Origin: Thamnaconus septentrionalis
Taxonomy: Eukaryota; Chordata; Actinopteri; Tetraodontiformes; Monacanthidae
NCBI GenBank assembly: GCA_009823395.1
Contig: CM020502.1
Span: 2,723,001-2,787,000 of the forward strand
DNA: 64,000 bases
Direction of reading: 5' to 3'
In this document: in pieces, positions 26,316-39,878 of the stretch
Numbering within the stretch: position 1 is the first letter of the stretch
Layout: each line of letters begins with the position of its first letter
Translations under genes and position numbers: made by a program
The notes under the pieces: generated by a model
Seen by the model: only the letters and a program-made list of their open reading frames with translations
What the model was told of the DNA's origin: nothing
Database searches by the model: none

Positions 26316-29300
26316 AATAAATAAATAAATAAATAAAAAATTTAAACCCCTCCTAACGGGGTAAATCTGGACTGCACCTTGAAGCCAGGAAGTGGAGTGT
26401 TTGGAAAGTCCAGTGAAAGTGTCCGCCAAGCTGCTTATTCTGATGCTAATAGCCTGTAGCGCCCCGTGGCACAATCAGGTGTGGCTCCATTTACTCAGCT
26501 AAGACTTTGGCTTCCTGTGACAAAAGGAATTGTTGCACTACACGTTTACCTAAAAGTCAATCATAAGCTTCAGGCTCGAGCTAAGCACGGCAGATGAGAG
26601 TGATTGGAAGGCTGCTGCATCATCACAATTTATCCCATGAGCTCTGGTCTTTGTTGCCTAAATAATGAGCTGGGCCCGCGCCCGAAAACCCCTTTTGTGA
26701 GCAAGTGTAATCGCAGTTTAATGAGCTGCATCAGTACCGGGGCCGTGAGCAGGCGGATTTAAAGGGTTCCTGATGAGGGCCAGCTCTGCTGCTCTGCTTT
26801 TACCTGTTGCACCGAACGCTCCCACAATCCCCAGCATCTGGTTCTAATGGTTGTAAAAGATAATTCATGCAGGCCTATTCATGCACTTTTTAGGTTCTGG
26901 CAAATTCTGCCTCATCAGAAAATCGTTCCAAAAAATTAAGAGAGACCCCGGAAAGTGTTTGTTCGCTTCATTTGTCTTCCGCGGCCTACGTGTGCGCACA
27001 TGCGCAACAGGTGGCACTAGCGGCGGCTAATGAAAATGTACACATTTGGTGTTTATTCCCCCTTTTTTCTCCTGCCACGCTCACAGCGAGAGGGGTGAGG
27101 GACGGCATTTTGGCTGCTCGAGGGAAACAGATGGTGCTTAACGATCCTAATTGATCGGATGCAACCACCAAGTCTGACTCTCTTTAGGCAAATTGCTGTG
27201 GAAAACTATACAGAGGCATTGACTTAAGGTTTCATTTTAAGCTACATTTATTTCAGGCAACTGAAATGACAGAAGCCCATTCTTTTGCGCGTTCTTTATA
27301 TAAGTAGACCAATTCACAGCTGTCTCCTACGTGCAGTAGATTATTTCCCCAGAATTGATTGCATTATCCAGGTTGAAGCAGTACGATGAGCAACGCCTCA
27401 TGGGAAACTGAAGCAAAAACTATTTGAGGTTCGCACCAAGCAGTGTTGCAGCCAGGAAAATAAAGATTTCTCAATTTTGTTCGCAGTTTTTTTTTTTTTT
27501 TTGCTGACCTCACAATTGGAGCTGGATGGTTTAAATTTCACCTTCCAGGTTTCGCACCCTCTTACCCAAAAGCTTTCCTTGGGCTCTTTACCAGACAGAT
27601 GCACGTGATGAATCCATCCGAGGATTCGGGAAACATTCCATCTGGCATTGCATGCTCTCAGGAATGTGCATTTCGAGCTGCATACCTGCAGGCTGGACAT
27701 GTTTCATGTTCCTCCGCAATGATGTTGTGTCCACCTCTTTTTCGTGTCTAAGAGAAAAGCAATAGAGACCAGAGAATCGATGAAACAGATCTGCTCCAAC
27801 CGCACGTCTTCGTCTTTTGCATTGCGCCCCATCACAAGCCGTGGCTGGGGTCGGGATGTGTTACAGTTCCCCCCGAGTGGAAACTAACTGGAGGGGGGAC
27901 CCTTCCCCTGAGGTAGCCCTCTAAAGCCACCATCAGCCAAGGCGCATAAAGGGGATCGAGTCCGTGTTTGTACAAGTGTTTCACATAAAAGAGGTCCCAG
28001 GCATACTCCTGAATACTAAAGACCAGAGTGACAAACGCTTTATTCGAAACAGCACTTTTTTTCTATTCCTTTGCGAAGGCGTTTCCCTGATAGTTGTGGT
28101 GTGGTAGCGGTGTGCGATACTGCAAGATTTGGTATCGATCCGATGCAAAATAATTACAGGGCGAGTATTGCTATGATAGCAATATTTTTTTTAAGGTGAA
28201 TATGTCATCAAATTGAAAGGTCTGAAAGAATTTTCATAATCTTTAAGTGTTTTTGTTATTTATTTATTTTTTTATTCCTTTTGGATTATTAATTACCTTA
28301 AAAAAAGGACAGAATTTGGGAATTTCAGGTAAACAGAAAATATCCACAGCATTCAATGGTTTTTGCATCTTCATAGCAGAGGTTTTCATAAAGAGCTGCT
28401 AGTTGTTTGCCTTCCATTCACATTTTTTCATCTTGGAATTATTGTTCCAATTTAATTTCATGAGACGAGGTACAACAAAAAACAACCACAAAAACATTTT
28501 TATTCCAAATTAATGGGCAACCCTGTAGTATCATATTCAATGTATACAAGCACAATATCCAGACACAATGATCGATTACGCTAATATTGGTCAATACCAA
28601 TACCAACGTTGGTGTCGATGTTACCAACATTTGGATCGATACAGAGATGCAGCTTGAACATATAAAGCCACACGGCACTCAGTGGAATTTTGTGGATTTG
28701 CATGGGCACGTGTCACAGTTCAACGCTGTGCAGAAATCCCTGCAGAAAGTTCCAAGCTGAATCATTTTTCAGCGGCTCTCGGGTGTACCGGCTTCCTCTA
28801 AAGAGGAATGAGGTCGCCGGTTTTGCGACCAAAACAGGAAGCTTGCAACAGCTCATAAACAAAAACAGCGTTGATGCTGCAGGGGCGACAGTTTTTATCA
28901 GAACCGCACAACATTTCCTCAGAAAACGGAAAGAATAGAGAACAGCCTTACAGGCTTTTCTTTGCTCTTGACTCCTGTTTTATTTTCCTCATTGCGGCAA
29001 AATGAACACACTTAACACCTCTTGCATTGCTTTCCTGTCCTCAACTGACTTTGGGGCCTGAAAATGGTCAGCTCACTTATGTCTGTGATGGCAGCTGGCG
29101 CCATAGAGGCCAAAGTAGTAGAAGAAGATGATTCCCTCTGACGTGGTCTCATGAGAGGGGCCAGCCAGGCAAACAATGTTCTCAAATCATCCTACAGCAG
29201 ACCAGTAGGGGCCACTGTCTCAACTGAAGAGCTCCAATAGAATGTAAACTATCTTGACTCAATAGGTGGAAAGGTAGTAGAATTACATGGTTCAGCTCTG

Positions 29301-32300
29301 AGATTAACAACACTAAGTCACAATACAGTGAGCTGTACACAGTTAGCGACTGTGAAGTCGTCTGATTGGCCAGCTTCAATTGTGGTGGACAGGCATTTTG
29401 CTCTGAAAGACCCGCCCACTTTCCAAATGTTTGGCAATTCCCTACGCAGGAATGTGAGTTAAATCTGGTTTAGGAAATTCCACCTGGCTGTATCAATGTG
29501 AGTGGAACTGTCCCTTTTGATAACTATTAAAGTATCAACGTTTGTGGCAGGCAGTCCCAGGTCATCTAACGCGACTCTATTTTCCCTCCAACTCTGCTTT
29601 TCGCATTCGGAACGCCAGGAGACGGACCGCCGCAAGCGCCTGGCTCCATCGCGGCAAGGATCTACACTAATTGATAGCATGTGTGCGAGGAGGGAACTCA
29701 ATACGGAGCTGGTGTGCGACCCAAAAACGCGGGCCACCTGCTGCGGTTTTTGGAGAGAGCCGTAGTTTATCTCCCACCGCGGCAGAGGCCTCTCCCCGCG
29801 AGTCAGACGGTTCAAGCAAGGACACACTGGCCCGGTTTCACTGGGGGCAGGAGGGAGGGGTTGGGGTGGAGGGGGCAATCAATCAACTTGTTTGGTCTGA
29901 GGTCAGACGCTGAAAAGGTGTTGGCCAATGCTAAGATGAAGCGCACTTAATTTGGGACGTCTCTGTGTGCTTTTTGGCAGGGCAGCGTTTTACCTTTTTT
30001 CCCAATCATGAATATTTCATTTTGGAACAAACTGTTCAAGCGGTTTTTGCGGCCAAACCGACCCATATGTTATTCGGAGGACTTCTCTTCGCGTCTCTGG
30101 CTTGTAGTTTATTGAATGACTCGGGCCTGCTCTCCATCCCGATTGCCAGCTCATGAGAGATATGCAATTACAGAGTATTTTCCTTTGCCTCGTTTTTCTT
30201 CGCCCCGCTGACGTTTTCGAACAATATCGAGTCATCTTGAAGGAGGGGCCCGGCCTGTTTTTCTCAGGCTCAGGCTGAATTGTACGAGGGAGAGAGATGG
30301 GCAGCAGCGGCAGCGGCTGCCAGCACAACTGTGCTTGTCACTCCCAGGACACAGCGCATTCAGTACACAGATAAGATAACATTCTCCCCCTCCCCAAGCC
30401 ACTTCCCTTCTTCCCACATTTATCAAAACAGCTACCTTGTGTGAACATGGAGTGTATAGGACAATATGCTGGCCTGTTGTAATGATATTACACATAAGTG
30501 ACACTTCTGCCATGAAGTATTTGCAGACAAAAATCTTTTTCCTGTTTCACAAAGGGGGAACTGCGTCAGGCAGACACAAACGAACGCCAATAGTCATTTT
30601 TTGTTGTTGTTGTTGTTCATTGCGAATGAGAATTCAGAGCTGAATTTGTGTACTTGACCTGCATGTGTGGCAAAGAGGCATTGTCTTGCTGTGGGGAAGG
30701 ATGCACGTGGGTCGATGTGGGTGAGTGCACCAGTAGACATGGAGACTTGGGAACAATTGTTGGCGCAAAAACTGTCCAAAACCTTTTGTCTGCCACCGTA
30801 TGTCCTGACACGAAATGCCGACGAGTGCGGTTTGAAAATCTGTCTGCAAGAAAGGAGGCCTAGGGTAAATGTCCTCGCACACTTCCCGTCCTCTGGTGGG
30901 AGGAAGGACGGAAGGAAGGAAGGAAGGAAGGAGCGTGAATACGTCCGTTTGTTATCATGCTCTAGGTATGGAATGAGCCGCCGCCGCCAAAAGCCTTATA
31001 CACATTTTTGCTAACCATTTTATTATATATGCACTCGATTTATCTCTTGTGGGCACCCAGTGCACTTGAGGGTACAGTGAGGGATGTGTCCATGCAAACT
31101 GTGTATGTTCTCCTACAGCTGTTTCACATACAGACAAAATAAAAAAACAATGTACTGTTATTAGATTTTATCGGTCAATATTAGTACCCGTCTTTTTTTT
31201 ATTCTTTTTTTATTTCTTAACTGATCCATGACTTCACTGTAGCCCTTGTGTCGACCTATTCTTTTTGGACTTATTGAGCTCTGTATGTTGGTATGCAAGA
31301 TGCTCAAACCAATTGACCCAGGTGGGATTAATAAAGTTGTTTCTTCAGAAGCAACCCTCTGGGTTTTGATGGTGAGAGCTGCAGATGAATGTCCCTTGTA
31401 GTCCCGCTGTCGGATCTTCGTTCGTCATCCAGGCCTCCAGCGGAGCGGCGTCATCCGAGTAGTTCTCGGAAAATAAAACCTCCGCTAGATCTCCATGAAG
31501 CGTTGCTTTGTTTGGATATGGACGTGTTGCCGCTAACCAGGAAGCGGTTTAAGAGTCTTTTGTGACATCACACCAGACTGACTCCCAGTTCTGCGCATCA
31601 ACTCGGTCAGACATGGAAGATCTTTGCATTCTGAGGATCATTTTTTGGCTCACAACAACAAAACGAATTGTACAAATTGTGACATCCGAACCCACTAGAA
31701 GGCTACTGCTTTGCACTCGCGGCTTTGGCATTTCTTTCGAGTCAGATTTCTAATCACCGCTGCATTAGTTATTTGCTTTAATGCTTATGCTGACTGAAAA
31801 CGAACCCCTGGCGTCCCATTACGGCGCTCCTTGATGTATCGGCCATGTGTTCGCCGGTCCATTGCCAAACGGTAACCGTTCCACCGAGTTTTTTCGGAAA
31901 CTGTCAGGTCCTTTTAAGTCAATACATATTGTATATATTTCAGCCCTCTGTTTTATTTATTTATTGTATTTTTTTCAGTAATGGATTTTCAGTATTTAAA
32001 GTATCAGCCTGAATCAGAACACAGCAGGGTAGTAAAAACCATGTCTCGGACCAGCAATGACTTCAACACCGTTTGCAGTCCGCCGTACCATCTGAGGGGG
32101 GAAAGAAAAAGGGGGAAAAAAAGGAAAGTTCCACATAACCTTTTCCAGAGCCTTTTGCTGGTTGAAGCCTCGGGGAGTACAAATCACTGTGAAGTGGAAA
32201 ATGATGAGGACCAAAATAATGTAAAGCTACATTTTTTTTTTCCCCCACTTTCCAGCAGACTATGTTTTCTATTAGTGTGACATTGAGTGGACAGCGGTAG

Positions 32301-32530
32301 GAGCCAAAGAATTACAGTTCAGACACAACCTCTGAAGCGGCGCGCTGCATATCTTCAGAGATTTGATAGTATCTTGGCGGGGAGACGCGTGGAAACAGAG
32401 GAGGGGGTTCAAGGTTTGTTTGCCCCGAAATGCTGTCAAATACTTTTTAAAATTCTGGACTTTTTCCAAGTTGCCCTTCCCAAATAAATTAAAAGCATAC
32501 AGAATTGGCCTGAGAGGAAGAAAAAATGTT
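26316..32530. other. Gene-free stretch
   Basis: About 6 kb without a supported exon. It includes a T-run at 27486-27501, a GGAA tandem at 30904-30931, a LINE-like terminus ending GGGATTAATAAAGTTG near 31323-31338, and a family 2 core (CTTTTGTGACATCACACC) near 31557. Confidence 0.5.
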
Positions 32531-32601
32531 TTAATGTTTGTGTGTGTGTGTGCGTACACACACACACAGTGTATATATGTACATACACATACAACTATAT
32601 G

Positions 32602-32605
<4 letters not shown>

Positions 32606-32648
<43 letters not shown>
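32606..32648 (+). repeat. (AT)n microsatellite
   Basis: About 21 AT units. CA/TG-rich imperfect repeats precede it (32538-32605), and it directly abuts the left end of an inverted-repeat element. Confidence 0.95.
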
Positions 32649-32651
<3 letters not shown>

Positions 32652-32654
32652 AAT

Positions 32655-32939
32655 CAATATATTTAGAATATCAAGTTTTATTTCTGCATTTCTTTGGATT
32701 TTGCTGATCAGGTCTTGCAGCTAGAAAAAAAATTCAAATTCAAAAATTCAGAAAATTAGAATGTTACATAGAGTCAAATTTTATGAAAATCTTAATCAGC
32801 AAAGTTACAACAAGGAACTGCTTGAGATGTCAATTTGCGTGTAATGGCTCAATAAAATTTGTTGGTTTCATCTTTTATGTTAAATTGCCAAAATAAAACA
32901 ACTTTTACTTGATATTCAAATTTTTCGGGTAGTACCTGT
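32655..32939. mobile_element. Short inverted-repeat element (MITE-like)
   Basis: GAATATCAAGTTTTATTT near 32666 on the left and, inverted, CTTGATATTCAAATTTTTCG near 32908 on the right share the GAATATCAAGT core as terminal inverted repeats. The interior is A/T-rich (for example CAGAAAATTAGAATGTTACA) with no coding capacity. Superfamily unknown. Confidence 0.6.
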
Positions 32940-34932
32940 ATATATAAAAATACATATACATATATGCATATAGATATATACATATAAATACACATATTAG
33001 AAGGAGAATGATGAATGGCTGAGTGACAGCTCGAAAGCGCCACCTATTTGTCCGGACCCGTGTCCTAGATGGCGGCTTTTACTCTCAGCCATCAGGCAAT
33101 TTTCCCATCATTCCGTTTTTTCTAACTCTAAAGCAAATAGCGGCCTGCCCTGCTCGCATGCCTAAACGTTACGTCTCTCTCCAACACGCCCAATTACTTC
33201 GCCCCGTCGTCTTGGCCAATGGAGTGAAATTATTGCCCACACACAACTGCACAAGTGGCAAAAAAAAAATCATCCCCTTGTTTTTTTTGCACGTACACAC
33301 ACACACATGTGCAGACAAAAGAAAAAAATATTCAATTTGCCCACGTACAAACCTGACGGTGATGGATAAAGCAGTCGTCCCTGCAGATTCTCCTCTTTCT
33401 CCCCTGGAGCAGTGATTGCCCATCGATCTGTTTTAGGCCCTTGTTGAAAAATAAATAAATAAATGAACGAACAAATAAATATTTGTGCCGAATCGAGCGT
33501 CCTAGCGCATCGCGTTTCCTTGAGGACATCCCTCCAGCAGGTGGCGACGGTCGATTGCGATTGAGCAGCTGCGTCATGAATGTCGACCATGTGGGATCTG
33601 CCGCTCGGGGTCAAGTCACCTGTTCAAAATGTGAAGTACTATGCGCAATGTTTGTCCAATGTACCATGATGTACAATGTACAACAATTGATGTATAATGT
33701 ACAATGCATCATGGAAATGTCTAAAGACACCAAGCTACCATTTGACTTCAAATTAAAGAAGTTGCCCGTCACTGGATTACTCACGTCGCCATGCGGTTGA
33801 AACACATCGTGAGTAAGCGGACTGGAGTGACACAGCGAATGACACGGTCGTCAGTAATGCGTCATTGCGGAAAAGAGGCTTCACGTATTTATCTGTTCCT
33901 GTTTCAAGTTGTTGTGCGTGACAAAAACTGAGGCTGCAACCTTTGAAAATCGCACTAATCACTAATATCGTCATCCTCCTGTGACTCTCGTGTGTGTAAG
34001 AGGTCGGAGATTTGTCCAAGTCTATGCAGGCTGAGGTAGTAGTAAAAGTAGTTGCAGAAGTAAAAGTAAAATAAAGGGAAGGTTAAGCAAAGGTTCTTGT
34101 ATTTCCCGCTACGCCTCAACTTCCCCGTGCAGCGTCACGCCGCGCCTAGAAATGTAGTAGTTGCAAATTTCTTTTTTGCAGAACCGCACATCTGGAGAGT
34201 GACTGACAATGTGCATTGAAATGGGGAAGGTTCCTCCTTTTTCGTTCCCTCCAATTTTCACATAGAGTGCAGTCCTGCAGCGAGTCCATCCTCAGAAACT
34301 GACCCCTATCAAAGGCGTTTAACCCTCACTGATGCCCCATGTTGCACATTAACGGCCACACCCCCCAGCCAGGTGTTGGCGCTGCGCTTTCAGTTTTCGT
34401 CTTTGGGGCCTTTCCAACATGTGGGAGGTCCGGTGAGGCATCAGTTTTAGCATGGAGTTAAACTGGAATGTTTTTTGCAGGAGGCTGTAAAACAGAGGGT
34501 TAAATATTTGAAGCGTGATAAACTGATGGATTTCTAGTATCTAAGTCAGCAATATTTTCTTTTCTCTAGACTAACCCATGTTTTTAAGGCTAATATTAGC
34601 ACGCTGTCATGCAAAATTACAACTGGATTTAACCGGGAGAGACAAAGCATAAAGTATAAAGCTAGCATAAAGCTGCATGCACTACTCTTGGGATACGTGC
34701 AATAATCACTGAGGTTTTTTGGGGTCCCTTCAACCCATTTCTGTTTTTCAGTAATATTGAACAAAAACATGCTGACATCGGAGAGTTCCAGGACACACAC
34801 AAAGGCGCTCCAGTCCGCACACAAACCACATTAGGAGAGATAAGTCTACATACTCACACTTTGCAGACCAGACCACCCTGGAGCTATTCTAACAAAAGAA
34901 TCCCCTGTCGACCGGTCTGCCTGAGCGCGCAA

Positions 34933-34937
34933 GTGTG

Positions 34938-34970
<33 letters not shown>
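34933..34970 (+). repeat. (GT)n microsatellite
   Basis: About 19 GT units with one GC interruption. Confidence 0.95.
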
Positions 34971-36134
34971 CTGGCTCTGCATGTGTGTCCAGTCGGAAGG
35001 CTCCAGACGCTCCTCATCATGCTCGAGACAGACAAGTTGAAGTGAGATAGGAAAATGTAAAGAAATCGGGAGGGGTCCCCTTCGAGGGCTTCCTCGGAGC
35101 TGCAAGAGTGAGCCGGAGACAAAGTCTGGGAGGAGAAGGGAAGAGAAAGGAGACACATTTTAACCCCTTGTCATCAGATGCCATGACTAATGGCGCTGTA
35201 ATAGCGGTGTGGATAAACTTGGACACGTACAGCAGGACCACATGCGGACAGGCCTGACTGATGCACCCTCAAGGCTGGAAATCTATGTGTGTGGCCCGCA
35301 GCCTTGCCTGCACCGCCGCACCCCCGCCCCCACTCTCACTCTCACTGCCCCAACCCCTGCAGAACCTCAGCTACCCTTTTTTTTTTTTTTTTTTCTAAAG
35401 TTTTTTCTTAGTTTTCTTCCTCTCCCGTTCAATGTTCAAAATTAGCTGCCCTGCCGCCCCAGAAAGGTCAAACTCACAACCACCCCTTCGTTTTTTTTGG
35501 TTCTTCAAACTTCCCTTTAATGCCACGCGCATTCGCTTGCCGTAATCAACCCCCTTTCTGCATTCGCAAAGAGGAAGCAAAACTCGGACAGGCAATCGAG
35601 CAAACTTTCCCTCACTGCCGCTTTGCAGAAATCACTTTTGACTGCCGCGCCTAGCCAGGCCTGTGGCTAGCTGCCCAGGCTGCTTTGGAGCAACAACAGT
35701 GTTGCCCGTGCTGAAAGCCCTTCCGAGCCCTTTTTTTGGATGCCGCACTTTTAATGTTAAAAAAAAAAAAAAAAAAAAAGGCATGCGGTTCTGAGAAAAT
35801 GTCCACTTCTGCCCCCGTGACACTAATTCTTCAGCCATAGTCGTGTGCAACTCAAAGTAGCCCATAGTAGCCCACAGTAGCCCGTAAGGAGATGCAAGAA
35901 GGAGATTCTTATGCAGAAAAGCAGCTGGACTTCATTGTAAGGGTTGTTTTTTTAAAAAAGAAAAAAATAAGAAATTCCTGCCTCGAGCTGCCTTTCAAAA
36001 CCATAGAACAAAACTTATGAAGAAAGGAAAGGAAAAGGAAGAGCGACCTGAGCACCGGCTGGCCGAGCCTAGCCTAGCCTAGCGACAGTCACTCTCAGGG
36101 GTGTCTTATCTCCATGTTCTCTTGTTTGCAGTTG

Positions 36135-36178
36135 TGTGTTATTATTATTAATAATAATAATAATTAATAATAATAATA

Positions 36179-36237
<59 letters not shown>

Positions 36238-36245
36238 TATTATTG
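36135..36245 (+). repeat. (ATT/AAT)n microsatellite
   Basis: About 110 bp of ATT and AAT trinucleotides. The phase changes from AAT to ATT, so the left and right halves are inverted relative to each other and could fold into a hairpin. A G-run follows at 36298-36311. Confidence 0.93.
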
Positions 36246-38939
36246 TTGTATTGTACGCGTCACCTTAAGAGTTCTGAACTGCCCCTTTTTTTTCGTGGGG
36301 GGGGGGGGGGGTGTATGGGGGTTGTTCTATGGGGGTTGTTCTATGGGCTCTCTCCCAAACTCATAAAACCCGACGGACTTTCCATCCGGGGATGTCAAGC
36401 TACTCTTCCAGCTGTGGCTTTGCCCCCTGAAGAATGAGGCCCCCTCCCCAACATGGCTCAGCTCCATTTCTCCAACTTCTGTCAAATTCACCTCTCCCAA
36501 CTCCTGTGCCCCTCCTCCTCCCTGGTACCCCCTTCTTCTCCCGCCGTTATGCTCTCCATATGCTTTAATAGTCTCTCCTGCGAGGAGTCGAGGGGGTGGG
36601 AACGGGGGGAGGGTGGAATGATTCAGGCCCCTGGCATGCGTGGCAGGGCTGCAGCTGGACGCTGCACCTGCAGCGCTGCGGGAAAAAAACAAGCCGACGG
36701 GCGCACGTTCAATCATGGCATGTGGACGTGCGCGCACACGCATTTATCTCGTACATCAAACCGCTCTGTGTTTCTGGCAACCCCCGCTGCCTCCTTTTCC
36801 CGCCATTTTTTTTCTCTTTTTTCAATTTCCTTGCTCTAATTTTTTTTTTTTCTGTTCCCACACTTTCCACACTGCTCTACTCCGTGCTGGATGTTTAAAG
36901 GGGCAGCGGCAGAACGAAGTCATGGCCCCTTGAGTTTCTGAGCTCCAGCCACGCGTGAAAGGACTCTCTGGGAAAACTGCAGGAACTGTATTTGTGTTTG
37001 CGATGACAAGAATACCCGAGACGCACTTGTGTGCAATTTGAACGAAAAATAAGTTTAAAAAAAGTTGCATCTGACACCTGGTGGCTGCAACCGCCGTGAC
37101 CCCCCCCCCCCCGCCCGAGTTTTTCAGAAAAGTCCAGCTGCATTTTGATTGAGGGCTGCGGGAGGAAAACATAACGAGAGAGAAGACCTCAGACATTTGA
37201 TGGATGGCGAGTGCTACTTGGTTGCCTCCGCCTCCCCTGCCTCCATAAATTACGCTATAAATCATGTAATTAGCAGAGGCAAGCTTTGCAAGTCTCTCAG
37301 ATGTGAAGCTTGCAAGCCTCGAAAATGGGGTCAATAAATCTCCAGAGAGGCTCCGTAATTGAATCGGCGGTTGTATTTAATGGACCGTGATGCTTGTATG
37401 ATTTTATTTCTGCGGAAGAAAACAGGCGTATCCAATCTCGCGCTGCCGGTTCCCGCAGCTAGTTCTCGGCCCGGCAGGTAGAACCGATGGCTGTTTCAAT
37501 TAGCCGGGTTTTTACGTTTTTTCCTCTTGCTGCCGGGACCTTGGCCCTTCTGTTCGCAATAATGAGGCCGTTGTCTTGGTCAGGGTCCAGGTGTGAAGCA
37601 GTGTCTGCCGCTGTGGTTTGGTGATCCATTTTTTCATTTTTTATTTGGTTTTTGTGCCATCCCGCCCTTTTCTCACAGCCTCCAGTCTCGCAGCCTCGCA
37701 GTCACCTCCATACCCACAGCACCACAGCTTACCTCGCCTTTCAACCAAAATAGGAAGCTGTGGTGTGATCTACATATATATATTTACACATACATAATAT
37801 TTATTTATTTATCTCTTTATTTTTAAATGAGCTGCGATCGCCCCAACTTGAAATGCTGCTGCGCCGCAATGACTTTCAAAACCAGAGGAAGAAGACAAAG
37901 TGACCACTACACTAGCTGTTGCTAAAGAAGCTAGCATGAATGCTACACCGGGGGTCAGTTCTGTCACAAATTGACAGAATCTTCATATTAAAAGGAGAAG
38001 ACGGGAATGTACCTCCTCATTTCACATGAGGGATTGTGACGATGTTCAAATGTTCCAAAATGTTGAACTATCCCTTTAATCAAAAATTAAAAAAAAAAAA
38101 AATCAACTTCTTTCTTACATTCTCACAGCTTACTACACACACCCATGCAGTGTCGCTGTACTCCGTCACATCACTGAGATAGATAAAGCATTATTGTCTG
38201 CCCCAGATGGACAACAGAGTTTGGTTTACTGACTGCAGGTGTGATGTCTGGGCAAATTCCCAAATAGCCCCGAGCAGATCCACGTTCTCACTGCTCAAAA
38301 CGCAGTGGCACAAGCCAAACCTGCGCCTCACATAATATAAAAGCTTGTAAGTACATTGCTGAAGACTATGAATTTTTTTTTTTGTGGTGTTTTAATCTAA
38401 CTTTAAATATACACATTTTCAATTCTGCTTTTTGCAAATAAATCGCTTTAAAGATTGCACATCGGACCTTGAATATCCATTCTATATTCTATTCTATTCT
38501 AATCTGATGAAGTGTAACACAGTGGGCATTTGACTGTGTTTTTCAAAGCAGTACAAGATTCCCTTTGAGGAAATTTGAATATTTTGTGCGTTGCCCTTGG
38601 CTGTTCCGCTGTCACCGCACTCCCACTGATTACTGTCTCTGTGTGGAAACATTCACATCTGTGTCAGCGTGTGCGTGCACGTGCTAACTTGCCACTCTCA
38701 AGGTGATGGGTTAAGACGCCGCGCAACGTCCCCCAAGGGCCCTTTTGCGCTCGCTGAGCGCGCGGGCCTCTCGCACAATGCGCCACTATGTGGCTCTGCG
38801 CTGCACCTGTGTTATGTTTTCACGCTGACAAAGATGTGCTTTTGCTCTTTGTTGGCCTGCAGATCCGCTTTGTTTCCATGACTCAGAGACGAAAATAGCC
38901 AAGTAGCCACCAACCCTGAACCGTGGCCCTTTGTAGTGT

Positions 38940-38988
38940 GAAGAAGAAGAAGAAGAAGAAGAAGAAGAAGAAGAAGAAGAAGAAGAAA
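38940..38988 (+). repeat. (GAA)n microsatellite
   Basis: About 16 GAA units: a pure purine strand of a type that can form triplex structure. Confidence 0.95.
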
Positions 38989-39354
38989 TCAAAATCAAAA
39001 TAAGTGTGCACACAAACACAGCAGCGAATGGTTAGCAAATGGGCGGCGTGCGGATTACTCACTCACTGCAAGGCTGACACACAAAATGCTGAGCTGACAC
39101 AATTCATTTGGCTTTGATTCTTTTTTTGTGATTTTTTTTTCCCCTCCCCCAGAGAATTTTTCCAAAATGTAACAAAACTGAAATTGTGGACAGGACGGTG
39201 GGAAAGAGTATTTACACAGTTTACAAAAGTGACATCCTAACTCTAAACCTGTTACGTGATGGTTTAGAAGACCTGGCCTCCACTCTCGGCGGGTAAAGGT
39301 ATGCTAACATCGGGGGGAAGTAACCCGCAGCTTGAAAACAACAACGGCAGAATG

Positions 39355-39360
39355 TTTATT
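39355..39360 (-). terminator. dennd2a: Putative dennd2a polyadenylation signal
   Basis: AATAAA on the minus strand, about 490 nt past the dennd2a stop codon. It is the nearest canonical hexamer I found downstream. The 3' UTR would then run from 39846 to roughly 39340. Confidence 0.5.
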
Positions 39361-39846
39361 TACTCCCGAGAGAGTTGAGCAATTACGATATTGTCGCTGC
39401 TTTGACCAAAGGAGAAAATTGGGGAAGGTCTGTGTCACTCCGGCCAGTATCACACAACGAGATAAAATATACTACTGCCCCCAAGTGGATATCCAAAAAC
39501 TTTTCAGGTGAACTTTGAAAGGAACTCCAGTTGCGCCACACTCCAAATTACAACTCAGGGTAATTTCACTGTGTTTGCACTCCCGGCACCTTAATTACAG
39601 GAACATCCACTCTCTGCTAAGTTATTGATTTTTGCCTGTAATTTTGAGCTTTGACCACTCAAATTTTCACAACTCAAATTTGTGCAGGTGGCGCTAATGG
39701 ACGTCAACGCGGCCAGTTTCGTTTTCTTCCCCTTGGGAAATCAAATTGTGATTCATCACGGCCATCCAGACAAACAGCCCCTCAATCCAGCTCGAACCGC
39801 TCCAACCATAATTTCCTCTCTGGAGCCGCTGCCATCATTCTTCTCT

Positions 39847-39878
39847 TCACTTCTTCGACAGAAATTTCATCTTGTTTC
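39847..39878 (-). CDS. dennd2a: dennd2a exon 19 (last coding)
   Basis: A 32-nt exon. After CTGCAG it completes a Gly and encodes NKMKFLSKK and TGA, the conserved family C terminus. Confidence 0.9.

Larger units (their letters stand above)
32940..39340. other. Gene-free stretch downstream of dennd2a
   Basis: Holds ATACAT-type repeats (32940-33000), a family 2 fragment (GCAGGAGGCTGTAAAACAGAGG, about 34480-34501), several microsatellites listed separately, an A-run at 35761-35779, short tandem repeats near 35859-35886 and 36312-36348, and a short fragment ending GAACTATCCCTTTAAT (38064-38079) that resembles another fish MITE end. No exon supported. Confidence 0.5.

Noticed and set aside
30904..30931. 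GGAA tandem as an ETS-factor binding microsatellite
   Set aside because: Only about six units and no nearby gene; no evidence for function.
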